A stretch of DNA of 64,000 bases from the NCBI RefSeq assembly GCF_022376445.1, contig NW_025954985.1:62001-126000 (forward strand), given 5' to 3'. The position numbers and the translations under genes are program-made. Shown piece after piece: positions 22,252 through 32,725 of this stretch. The stretch's first letter is position 1. The number at the start of each line of letters is the position of its first letter. The notes under the pieces are model-generated. The model was not told the DNA's origin and did not search any database. It worked only from the letters and a program-made list of their open reading frames with translations. This DNA is from Fomitopsis serialis. Taxonomy: Eukaryota; Basidiomycota; Agaricomycetes; Polyporales; Fomitopsidaceae.

Positions 22252-23933
22252 ATGGCATTTCTTCCAGTCGAATTTGCTCTCGCCTCCACCGCTTCTCCGA
22301 CAGCACCCGTCTCCGCACCCATCTCGAACGCGCAGTCATGGCATACCCACAAGGGTTCCCGCGCGTCGATTGTGTCGCACCGGCATTCTTACATCGAGAG
22401 GTTCGCCAGACCGGACAGCCGGGCCTCTGAACCTATACTCTACGAAGAGGATGAGGACGAAGGCCCATGCGCATGAGACACCCTCCGGGTCCACGCCCAA
22501 CCTCATCCCTGTCACACGCCGCCCCTGTGAGCCCCTCACCGCCCTCGCCCATACACGCGATCGCAACGCCCCGCCCGACGCTACTCTTCGCGCTCGCGAG
22601 CGACAACATCGACGAAGTGAAGCGCGTCCTCGACAGCGGTGAAGCGGGCCCGAACGACGACGTTGGTCCACAAAGCGCGCTCGCGTTCACGCTCACGGCA
22701 CGACAGCTGAAGCACCGGCAGGAGATGGTGAAGCTTTTGCTGGCGCACGGTGCAGACCCCGTCGCAGCGAGGCAGGCCATCATGCCCAGCCGACCTACGA
22801 GCACGGGCTCAGGTACAGGTGAGAGCAGCGGCGACGACCCGCTGCCGGACCCGCTCGAGGAGCTGGACCACGCGACGAAGTATTATATCAAGCGCGCGGA
22901 GGCGCCGCAGACGCGCCGCGCGTCCGCACTCATCCACCGCTCGTTCTTCCGGCCTCTGGCCCGTGTACGATACGACCTGATTGGGCAGGACCGCGCGCTC
23001 GAGCAGCTGTTCCGCGTCCTCAGCTTGCCGACGATGGCGCCCGTTGTGGTCCTCTTCTGCGGCCCAGTGGTCATGGTAAGAGCCTGCTGGCGCGCAAGTT
23101 CGGCTCGTTGCTCGAGGTGCCCACTCATACTGTGAATATGACCACGCTCCGTGACACGCATGATATATGGCGAAGCTACTCCATGAGCCCGTATGAGGTG
23201 CGCATTTTTGTCTGCCGCTTTCTCGCATTTGTAGGCTGAGGCTGATTGATCTCCGATCTAGGCCCCATCTACTTGTACACTGGCAGATTTTCTCATCGCC
23301 AACGAAGGGCGGCGTTGTGTCGTTGTATTGGATGTACGTTGTTCCCTCACGGCCTTCCTGATTTGCTGTGATGAACATTGGAAATTCACAGGAAATCGAG
23401 AAGTCGCCAAACGGGAAGGTTTTGAGCTCATTGCTTATGCCTTGGGAGCTCGGCCGTTGCTCGTTCGAAGCTGGCCACCGGCACGTAGATGTCTCGCAGG
23501 TTATTTGGCTTGGGACGTCGAACATCGGACATGATCTGGTATTCGAACACCAAACGAAGCGGCAAGACCCCGAGGCGCCGATGTCACGCGAGGACTACGT
23601 TGACCTCATGGCCCTGCTACGACCTTGCGTGTCCCAGCGCCTAGGGGTGAGCGCACTTTCGCAAATGCTACGTCGACGATATGCTGACGTTGCCCACCTC
23701 AGGCCTCTTTGCTTTCTCGCGTCACGACTGTGCTCCCTTTCATCCCATTCACGACCGAGGAAAAGTTGGCAATTGCAGCGGAAGCGCTGCACTCCTTGAC
23801 TAGCGAGGAGACAGAGTTGCCACCTGCGACGATCGACATGATTGTGCGGAATTCTCTGCACACGTACATCCCGGCGGAAGGCGCTAGGTCTCTCTACCGT
23901 GCTGTATCTAACTTGCTGCTGGATACTATTTGA
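22252..23933 (+). CDS. Ankyrin-repeat AAA+ ATPase of the CLPB/Skd3 type (frame-broken)
   Basis: The N-terminal part is polar and disordered. An ankyrin-like pair follows (PTLLFALASDNIDEVKRVLD, then EMVKLLLAHGADPVAARQ). The AAA+ domain has a Walker A GPSGHGKS, then KFGSLLEVPTHTVNMTTLRD, a Walker B read across an intron (CVVVLD|EIEKSPNGKV), a sensor-like WLGTSNIGHDLV, and a C-terminal small domain LLSRVTTVLPFIPFTTEEKL to LLLDTI. The order ankyrin then ClpB-type D2 ATPase matches animal CLPB (Skd3), a mitochondrial disaggregase, so a chaperone role is a reasonable inference. Two single-C losses (22464-22466 and 23063-23065) break the frame; the second falls inside Walker A. Confidence 0.8.
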
Positions 23934-24351
23934 AGACATAGTTATGACTGCAACGACCATACTGTTTCGTGCACAACCCACAACCTACGGTGAGTTGGAC
24001 TTGATATGCGGCGCGACTGGACACGGCTTTGACACAGCGAGCTTGATGACTTGCTTGGTCTGGTCTCATCGACGACACGTTGATAATACAGGTGGGCATC
24101 AGGTAAAGTACACTAATAGTACACAGCGCAAGACAGTAAGGTAGGGAGGTAGGGGGTCTAATGTATCAGTGGTGCGAAGTCGAAAAGGGCGCCGGTCAGG
24201 CGGTGCGAAATCTACAGTACAACGAAGGGGCATACAACAAACGTCCTGGGACATGCAAAACATAACCTGGAAGGTGATATGGAGGAGCATTCTGTGGGTG
24301 TGGTTCATGAGTGTCGTATACTCGTCCGGACACGATGCCATACCTAAGCGT
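23934..24351. other. Intergenic stretch
   Basis: 3' flanks of the convergent ANK-AAA and terpene synthase genes; no coding signal. Confidence 0.5.
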
Positions 24352-25690
24352 TCAAGCACTTGTCTGGGGTTTCTTCTTCGGGTGCAGCTTCACGTAGCGT
24401 GTCTTCTTGATCTCTGGTCCCAAGGGCCCAAAGTAGCGGTGCGTGATGAAGCTCCAATGAAGCGAACCGACGATCCAGTCCTGAAGACCTTTCACGTAGA
24501 TCTGGACGTCTCTGTCGATCTCTGGACCCCAAGACGGGATGTGCTCCAGGTTCTGGGCAAAGGCGTTGATAGTCTGACGACACAGTTCACCGACATAATC
24601 GACGGCTTCCTGTAGTCCGACGCCCTGATAGTGCATGACAATCGTAATCATCTGGATGCGAGGTGAGTAGTGTGCTCAAGCTGCGAAGTATGAGCACACT
24701 GACATTGTGGGTCTCGTCGCCGCGAGCTTGCTCGACGTTGTATGAGAAGAGGTCCTGCAGGTAGCGTGGTTAACGGATGGTCCGAACGAACCGTAGCTCC
24801 ATCCAACATACATTACTCCACCTGCTCAACAGACGTTAGAACGGCGCACACCGGAGTACAGTAATACGTACGCCACAAGATCGTTGGACGCGTTGCTGAG
24901 GGCAACGATGACGGGGTCTTCGAGGACGAACTCAGGCAGGTCAATCCCCATAGAATATTCAATAAGATCGAAGGCTGGTCTGCAGCCGCTAGTGTCCCGG
25001 CGATCCTGGCGATGATTGTCGGCTTACATTCTTTGTGAACAGATGCGGGACGCTTACGATGATGTAGGACTCTATGTCTGGAATGATACCTGCCGTGCGA
25101 TTCGCAGCCTGTATTTGAACGGCCGAGAAGAACAGGTCGAGGTTCTGTTTGAAGCGCGCTTGTGGACCAGGTTTCGCATCCTTGACGCAGCGCGACCAGT
25201 AGCTGCAGATACCCGTTCAGCGTGGATATTCGAATGAAAATGCGTCGGCCACATACTCTCTGGCAAGCTTGGCCGCGCTCGGCTCCTCCGGCGGCTGCTC
25301 CTTGCCTGACGCGTGGGTAGGCAAGTACTTGTCGGGGACCCAATGCGCATTCATGACGAGATCAGCGAGCTGCTCTGTGCCTGCCGCAACCATCACGTCG
25401 GTCATGTTGTCTAGGTGAAAGAGGTAGACGAGGAAATCGGCGACCACGCGCATGTGCTCGTCGTCGCAGTGAGGGTAGCACTGCGCGGTGAGGATACCGG
25501 CTTGCAGGGTGTAAACCGCATGACGCTTTTTCGGCGAGAGCTCAGGACAGCCCTGGTCGAGCCAGCGATCGGAGTCGGCTGCGACTGCAAGCGCATTTGG
25601 CTGGACAGATAGCGGGAACTTGCAGTGCGAGACAAGGTCTGGCAGGATGAAGTGGTCCGGGGCGCATTCGGACACCTGAGGGACGGTCAT
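24352..25690 (-). CDS. Sesquiterpene synthase 1 (class I terpene cyclase)
   Basis: Cyclises farnesyl diphosphate to a sesquiterpene; the product cannot be predicted. The first metal-binding motif is in FHLDNMTDVM (D94 to D98, a DNxxD variant of the usual DDxxD), preceded by DDEHMRVVADFLVYL. The second, NSE-type, motif is assembled across introns: SND then LFSYNVEQARGDETHN, giving N-D-x-x-S-x-x-x-E. The C-terminal HWSFITHRYFG carries the Arg-Tyr pair of fungal enzymes. A 10-nt micro-exon (24812-24821) supplies the Trp-Ser-Asn just before the NSE motif, between introns of about 50 and 57 bases. Length is about 340-350 residues, normal for the family. The start at 25690 aligns with the paralogue's start; an in-frame ATG at 25735 is also possible. 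No indels are evident. Confidence 0.92.
24812..24821 (-). other. 10-nt micro-exon in sesquiterpene synthase 1
   Basis: Read on the minus strand it is G-TGG-AGT-AAT, flanked by AG and GT. Joined to upstream ..GTG-GC and downstream GAC-CTC-TTC it gives VAWSNDLFSYN. Skipping it breaks the NSE motif and the phase. Confidence 0.8.
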
Positions 25691-26998
25691 GGCGAATGGG
25701 GTCCAGTCGAAAAGGTGACACGACTCGATGAACAAACTCGTTCAACTCGGACCTTTTCAACAAAAGCCTTGTTATAACGTTACAGCCTTGGCAATGAACC
25801 CTGATCATGCTTGCAGTGGCGTTTATGACAGCACAAAAGCATCTTGTTTTCATCGTCGAGGCCGATCTGAGGGACAGTTGGGTTGTCCGGACTCTGGACC
25901 CGCGACCGTGGTGGACGAACAGCAGCAACCAATCAGGAACATTATCCAGTGCAAGATTGGTCTGACCGACGGCCGTTAGGCTCGGGACCGAGATTCCGCC
26001 TTGCAAGTCGATCGCGCACAAGGGTCCGGGAGCTCCTACATAGGGGAAGACGCAAAGTCCAATTTGGAGCGTGTCCCCTGACGTCCGTCATTACCTCGGC
26101 TTAACAAACATCCCTACAATTGTATACGCGAACTCATTGGCCGCAGCCCCGGCCCTGCGCAAAGTACTGCATGAGAGCGCAGGCGCGTTCATTCATATGC
26201 TCGCAATCGAAGGGACAGGGAACGATCGCTCCTATATCAGTGAAGCCTGGGTCCATAGCATTGGATTGCCTGCACATCAAATATTCTTCGGGAAATCGGA
26301 ATCTGCCGCTAGCACCCGCATTTCAACGCTTTCGACTCGGGGAGTTCAGTGATAATGTCAGATAGCAGCAAACAAAAGGACGAACACGTTATCATGCGCT
26401 TGATTTCGGGCGGCCAGTCTTGAAAGGACTAGCAGATGGAAGCATGAGGAGTAATGGCGCTAGTACGGGTGACAATTGGAATGATCCAGCCCCTATAGCT
26501 GAGTCTTTCGGTCCTAAGACTTAGCACCGTTGCCAATGGCGTGCCCGCTTTGTTCGGCAACGACCAAGCGGAAAAGACCAACGGCTAATTGGCAGTTCAC
26601 GTTGAACCTGAATCGATGTTGAGGGCACGAGGAAGGTGAGGGAAAGTCAGCATGATTGTGCAGACTCGGAACGTGTATTGTATCCGAGTTCCTCGGTCCT
26701 TGAGCGCGACGACAATGCTGCGAACATGAAGATATGGTCAACGCGGATTGCATAATACGAGTCATCGAAAGTACAACGGATACAACTTAACGTAGAGCGA
26801 GGGCACGAGCAGAGAAGGTAATGCGTGGCCACGCGGTGGTACAACAAGATACGGGTTCAGTCTGACAGACAACGAACAAGCACGCGCGAGTCATAAAAAT
26901 CTGGCAAGAGGAACAAGATACATACGTGAGTTGTGAACTTCCACCGGCCATTCGCGTCGACTCACCTATAAGGTATGAGCGCGAAACTCTTGCGAGCT
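25691..26998. other. Spacer between the tandem terpene synthases
   Basis: Promoter region of synthase 1 (a TTATAAC-like element at about 25771-25779, read on the minus strand) plus about 1.1 kb with no supported gene. A 93-codon plus-strand frame at 26071 looks protein-like in places but has no known motif. Confidence 0.4.
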
Positions 26999-28335
26999 TC
27001 AACGACCGTGTTGCTTTTTGGGCAGGAGCTTCACAACGCGGCCCTTCTTCACCTCGGCGCCGGATCCGCCGAAGTAGCGCTCCGTCATGAAGCTCCAGTG
27101 CAACGACCCGACGATCCAGTCCCTCAGACCCTTGACGTAGATGGCAACCTCCCTGTCGACCTCCGGGCCCCACGAAGGGACGCGTTTCTCGTTCTCCATG
27201 AAGCCGTCTATGGTATCCTTGCACAGATTGCCGACGTAGTCCACGGCCTCCTGAAGCGTCAACTTCTTGTGCGTCATCAGGATGGGAATCATCTGCGCGG
27301 CCAGCCGGCATGAGAAAGGTGAACGGATATGGAAAAGTAAGTACACCCACGTTGTGTGTGTCGCCTCTGGCCTGTTCGACGTTGTACGAGAAGATATCCT
27401 GGTTCGGCTGTTAGCGATACTGACAAAGTCGTATGAGTGCTTTCGTACGTTACTCCATCTAGAAAGAGGAGTCTGAGGTCAACTCTACTGTGCGCAAATA
27501 TTCAAAGGATGTACTTACGTCACAAGGTCGTTGGCGGCCTGGTTCAGAGCTTTGATGATTGGGTGGTCGACAACGTACTCCGGGAGGTCGAGACCCATCG
27601 CATATTCGATGAGATCGAAGGACGGCTTGCAACCGCTGGTATCCCGTCGAATCTGTGAAGACGCTCTCGAGGTCAAAGTTGTATGAGAGTCGCAATGTTG
27701 AGCAACTCACGTCAATGTACGACTCGACATCGGGGATGAGGCCGCTGTCTCGATCAATGGTCTGGAGTTGGACGGCCTCGAAGAACAGACCGAGGTTCTG
27801 CTTGAAGCGTGCCTGAGGGCCCGGCTTCGCGTCTGCGATGCACCTCGACCAATAGCTGTAGTGAGAAGAGTTGAGCCATGTTAGCCGCTGTCTCACTGGC
27901 TGGATAAAGAACTTACTCTCGAGCCATCCTCCCCGCGCTGTATTCGTCCGCGGGTTGCTCCTTCCCGAGGAAGTTAGTCGGAGCGTACCTCTCCGGCATC
28001 CAGTGAGCATTCATCACGACGTCTGCCAGCTGTTCGGTCCCCGACACGACCATCTTGTCCGAGATGTTGTCCAGATGGAAGAGGTAAACGAGGAAGTCAG
28101 CCACGACGCGCAGGTGTTCGTCGTCCGCATCAGGATAGCAGTGGGACGTCAGGATACCCGACTTCAGGCCATAGAGCGCGGCCCGCTTCTTGGGTGACAG
28201 CTCGGGACAGCCCCCGTCGAGCCACTTGTCGGACGCAGCTGCGACGGCCTCGGCGTTCGATGGCGAGTCAGCGGAATGGCAGTGCGACACAAGGTCGGGG
28301 AGAACGAAGTGGTCTGGAGGCGACGGAGCGGGCAT
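26999..28335 (-). CDS. Sesquiterpene synthase 2 (class I terpene cyclase)
   Basis: Tandem paralogue of synthase 1 with the same exon plan. It opens MPAPSPPDHFVLPDLVSHCH, carries DDEHLRVVADFLVYLFHLDN then ISD (DNISD, residues 89-93), DAKPGPQARFKQNLGLFFEA, a micro-exon-encoded TrpSerAsn, then DIFSYNVEQARGD for the NSE motif, and HWSFMTERYFG near the C-terminus. All metal- and diphosphate-binding elements are present, so the enzyme should be active. Head-to-tail placement about 1.3 kb from synthase 1, with matching introns, indicates local duplication; sequence differences in the lid and C-terminus suggest different products (inference). The upstream TATA lies between this gene and the divergent gene at 28488. 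Confidence 0.92.
27449..27458 (-). other. 10-nt micro-exon in sesquiterpene synthase 2
   Basis: Minus-strand A-TGG-AGT-AAC between AG and GT, giving VTWSNDIFSYN when spliced. Position and length match the micro-exon of synthase 1. Confidence 0.8.
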
Positions 28336-28429
28336 CTTGAGGGACAAGTTGTGCGGGGCGAGGCTGAAGGTGTACAGCAATGAAGCACTTGCTGTCCTGG
28401 GCCAGGTATGGCCGACGCTCCTGGCCTCA

Positions 28430-28435
28430 TATATA
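28430..28435. promoter_or_regulatory. TATA element in the divergent promoter at 28.4 kb
   Basis: TATATA, readable on both strands, lies 95 bases from the synthase 2 start codon (28335, minus) and 53-58 bases before the possible start at 28488 (plus). It could serve either gene. Confidence 0.45.
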
Positions 28436-28487
28436 CGTCTTTGAGAAGTGAACGATTAAGCGAGATTCGAGATGAGCAATCTCTGGC

Positions 28488-30097
28488 ATGTGTCGATGTA
28501 GACTGCGCGAGATTGAGATCTTCGCAGAAGATGTCAGCGCATTGTCTCATGAGCTTGGTTACTTCTCGCTATCAGAACAAGATAAATCGGATGTGATTGT
28601 GGTCGGACATGAAAGAGGAGAACAGCTTATCACGCAGCACAGGGAGCGCACCACCAAGGACTCTACAAGTCCAAGCCACATGCAGGGTTCAGTGAGACAC
28701 AGTGTTAATCATCGAGAGACCATCTGTGCGTAAGACTTGACTGAACCCGCGTTCTCTGGCTTCAAAGGGCCCGGAACTATCCTCGACTGATGGCTGGCAG
28801 GGCGAAGGCCAAAGCGTAGCATAATAGGAGACGCACCATGCGTTGGCTCGTCACCACCAGCGAATACCTTCAGCCATGTCGGCCAAGGAGCAACCTACGT
28901 GGAGATCGACGTTTTATCAGAGACAATAGAAACCTCCAAGCACAATCTCGGGAAGCCGATGATGTTATACCTATCGGACCGAGGCATTGTCGCCCGCCGA
29001 AACGTGCGCAGTCGCCCCACGTCCGAGTCGATATCCTTCACAGCTCGGGTAGGCTGACCATCTTGATAGCATAACGAACAACTGTATCAAGCTATGAGTT
29101 AAATCTCATCGTCGGGACCGAGGTGAAACGCGGCTCACCTTCCCAACGCCTTCCACCTCGACAAATCGGACTGGCTCTTGGATCACTGATGATAGGAGAG
29201 CCACCAGCATGCAGTATACGTCTTATCGACTGCTGGAAGCAATGCGCGCCAGTGAATTTGAGCTGGAGTCGGGAGAAGATCACGCATGTTTACGCTTCAT
29301 GGATTGACCGGCCTTGGGTAGAGAGCTACCGCAAGAATTGACGCGCCGAGACGATGTGGAGTAGATAGACGTAGGGTCTCAAATAAATTCATGTTGCTGA
29401 ACCCCTCCCCGAGAAGTCACAGGCGGAGGTCCGACGTCGCGACTTTGTCTGGTCTTCTCGGCGAGAGATCCACACTCTATGCCGGCAACCTTTGACGACA
29501 CAACCCTCGGCGAGCTAGCCCTCGACATGCCTCAAGATGAGACACGCACCCTCGTGAACGAGATCACCAGAACATCGCTCTGCGCGACCCATTTGGTACT
29601 GAGATCCCGCACATCATCATAGTAGCTGACTGTCAGCAACTTGAAGCTAGTCGCACGTTGACATCATTGATTCGGTGGCCTTGCTCATCAGCACAGCCCA
29701 GTTCTTCAGTGGCGCAGACGTCCGAACGAGATGAGCCTGGCGGTCTCTGGACAATGAACATGGTGGGAGTGCCGGAAACGGACAAGAGCGGCAGATCGCA
29801 GCAGACAAGAGCGTTGCTCAAGATCAGATCTCGATCAAGCATTGTGTTTCGAACCGAGATTGGCCGAACCACTTCGCAATCTCGTGCCCGATCCCGCCAC
29901 ACTGCCCGATTCCCAGCCTGACGCTTCGGCGGACGGCGATGCTCAGCGACCAGAGACGGGGCGAGACGAGAATCAAGTAAGGGCTTCGCCCTCGGAATCA
30001 ACAACAACAGCTCAATTCGGTATGTGATAGCTCAGAGTCAAGTGCCAGTGATACATCATCATACTGATAGCTACAGCCTGCTACAGCTGAACGTTGA
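28488..30097 (+). CDS. Unidentified multi-exon gene beside the terpene synthases
   Basis: I do not recognise the protein. Evidence for coding is several long protein-like exons with good splice sites: MCRCRLREIEIFAEDVSALS onward to 28731; then, after a GTAAGA...TAG intron, IIGDAPCVGSSPPANTFSHV and GQGATYVEIDVLSETIETSK to about 29048; SWITDDRRATSMQYTSYRLL around 29180; MPATFDDTTLGELALDMPQD at 29484; NIALRDPFGTEIPHIIIVAD near 29570; and an acidic end (PDPATLPDSQPDASADGDAQ) spliced to PATAER with a stop at 30097. Frames shift at least near 29570 and at the T run 29847-29849. Middle exons are not resolved, and two genes are possible. A role with the terpene synthases is only a positional guess. 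Confidence 0.4.
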
Positions 30098-30291
30098 GCC
30101 AGAGTCCAGGCAGCTCTGAGCCGGGGATTTCTGAGGCCAACACAGTATGACGAAATCGCCTCAATGACAAAGTGTGTTTGGGAGGGGCCCGCAGCATGTC
30201 AGAATAAGGGTCCATGTTGCACGACAGGAGTGTCATTCCTCGATGAATAAGATAGTGATGAGAAAAACGCATTGCAAAGTCCAAATTGTGC

Positions 30292-32359
30292 CTACAGCGA
30301 TACGAATGACGTATCCATCCCATGAGCGAAGTCCCAAATACAGATTTTCTAGCCCGCGCGTGAGTAAGGAAGCACTGAACGAGAGCACTGCCCGCACTAC
30401 TCACCTGGTCTTCGCCGCATGAAACGACCTAACGATGCAGTCAGTTAAGCGCACAAACCATCGCGCGAGACGTCTGTCAGCGTACCTTCGTCGCGTCAAA
30501 ACCGACGCAGAATATCCGCCCGGTATGGCCCCCACCAGGTCCGTCATCAGAGCGCCCGTCTCGCGGTCCCAAACCTATCACAACTTAGCTCCTCGGGCCC
30601 GGGACGTAACAATCTGCGGCGCACCTTGACCGTGAAGTCGTAGCTCCCGCTCACACCAAGCTCGTGGCTGAGCGCCACACTCCTGACGAGCTCCTCGTGT
30701 TCTCGCGCGGGCGGACGGACCTCTATGAGGCGCGTGTTATTCCCACATACCTGGCAAATCTCGCTGCCCTGCGCCGCAGGCAGGGCTCGTGCGACTTGTA
30801 CACGGGCGAGGTCGTCCAGCCTTTCGACGTCCGCAGGTCGAGCAAGCGGAGGTGCTTGTCGGACGACCCGGTGAGGACAAAGGGATACTTGAAGTCGATG
30901 GCGGCGATGCTGTGCGACAAGTCAGCCCCCGGCCGTATTTGGCAAGGACGATCACGTACCCTCGCCAGTGGTGGTTCTCGAACGTCTTGAGCAGCGCACC
31001 CGTTTCGGCGTCCCATAGGCGCACAGAGCGGTCTCCGGATGCGGACACGATGTGGAGCGGCGAGATCGCCACCGCGTTCACGGCGGCGCGGTGCTGCGCG
31101 AGGACGTGCTTGGGCGCAAACGTAGGCAACGTGTATGTGCGAACTGTCCTGTCTACGATCGGATGTTACCTCAGTTGCCCATCGACGTCACGCACACTCC
31201 AACGCACCTTTCGAGCAAGTGACGAGCTTCTTGTCGTCGAACCGCACACAGAGTACACTGTCCATGTGGTCGTGTATGACCTTGAGAAGTCGGTTGTTGG
31301 TCAAGTCCCATACTGCCACCTTGTGGTCGCTGCCGCCGCTCGCGAGCAACCCGTTGTGCACGCAGATGCTCAGGATGCTGCTGTCATGTATCCCCTCGAT
31401 AACGCGTGTCACCTCGCCCGTGGCCAGGTTCCACTCACGCACACTCCTGTCCTTCGATCCCGTGAACAGCACCTGGGTGCCCGTGTCCGGGTATGTGTAC
31501 AGCTGCAGACAATAGACAGCGTTGGTGTGGTTCCTCGGGTTTCCAGGAGTCTGTAGTTGTAGAGTCGGTAGGAGCCGTGCATGATGCGGTGGCGGATGCG
31601 CGAATGCGTCTGGTAGAGCATTTGTAGTCGGGCGCCGAGGTGTTGCGTGGCGGCTTTAGGAAGGACAAACGCGGTGAGGGCGAAAAAGGTCTAGCCGTAG
31701 GCCTTGTTGTAGGTGTGCTAGGGCTGCCCGGGGCTGTGGCGAAAGAGGCATCCACGTCCATGGAGGTGTACCCGGAGTCGTCGAGAAGCATGCTTTGGAC
31801 TGCGTCCTCCTCCTCGTCGCCCATGCCCTCGTCGTCGTCGCTGGTGGGAATGGCGTACTCGGGGCTGCTCTCACGAGCGGACACACCTGTGGGCTTGCGC
31901 CAACGCCAATCGTGCTCTCCGCATAAACTCTTCCATAGGAGCTGGTCGTCGGACAAAGCCGCCACCTCCGGGAGACTAGCGAGCATGTGAACAGCGACCC
32001 TGGAGGTAGGAAGGATAGAACATGTATAGCCAGCTCATCAGGGAGTAGCTACACGATACCGGTGAGAGCCTGCCGCGAATGAGACTTGCGCAGCCACTCA
32101 CTCCCAGTACGTCGAACTGCAGCAACGAGGTCATTCTGCTCTGCAATGCTGCGACACTCGACCTCGGCAGTAATGAGAGCATCGAAAAGATGATTTCTGA
32201 GCTGTTGTCAAGTATGAAATCATCCGCCAAGAGATAGATTTATGTACCTTCCTGCTCTTGGACCGAGGTAATGTGGCTGAATAGACCCCGCGACATTGCT
32301 TGCAACCAGGCGCGTCGCGCTGGGACAACGTCCGTTGCCGTTTCAATGCTAGTGTTCAT
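30292..32359 (-). CDS. F-box/WD40-repeat protein (SCF substrate receptor type)
   Basis: Expected to bind Skp1 through its F-box and substrates through the propeller. Exon 1 is MNTSIETATDVVPARRAWLQ. After an intron and EIIFSMLSLLPRSSVAALQS comes a clear F-box: LLPDELAIHVLSFLPPGSLF then TCSLVSRRWR. An acidic Ser/Thr-rich linker follows, then WD repeats: VLFTGSKDRSVREWNLATGE, LASGGSDHKVAVWDL, LVTCSKDRTVRTY, IVSASGDRSVRLWDAETGAL, VLTGSSDKHLRLLDLRTSKG, GSYDFTVKVWDRETGALM, CGEDQKICIWDF. That gives seven or eight blades. The layout resembles Met30/Pof1-type proteins. One-base losses are inferred near 31959-31963, 30784-30790 and in the C run 30529-30533. The stop at 30292 follows DTSFVSL. It is divergent from the SNF2 gene, starts 366 bases apart. 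Confidence 0.85.
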
Positions 32360-32725
32360 GCTGTGAGCAGGGTTGAAGATAGCGGTGAACTGGGAGTGTT
32401 TGTTGGACAGTGCGTCAGAGTCAAGTCAGAGTCACCGCGGTCGCTACGGCCGACTGTAAAGTGGCGCGCCATAGCCTGAGCGCCTGTGATCCTGTGAGTG
32501 GGTAAGCGCTCAAGATTGCTTGGTCGATTGGGTCAAGATTGGGTATTATCCTCGGCGGGTGAATATTTTCTCTTCTCGCAGTATCTTCGTGCCTGTGGTT
32601 GATTGCACTTTGCTGTGCCAATTGCGCGGGTTACTCAGAGCCTCTGTTCGAATCCTGTGCGCTGATGCGCTAGAAGTAACGTTCGACATCCTGTCAACAA
32701 CAACTGACTCTTGGTTCTTATCCAG

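Noticed and set aside
24352..28335. Terpene synthases as parts of a large biosynthetic cluster
   Set aside because: No P450, dehydrogenase, transporter or regulator of the expected kind lies next to them; the SDR at 1-2 kb and the aminotransferase at 50 kb are too far away and separated by housekeeping genes.
32625..32660. tRNA B-box-like sequence (gttcgaatcc)
   Set aside because: No pairing acceptor or T stems and no A box at the right distance.
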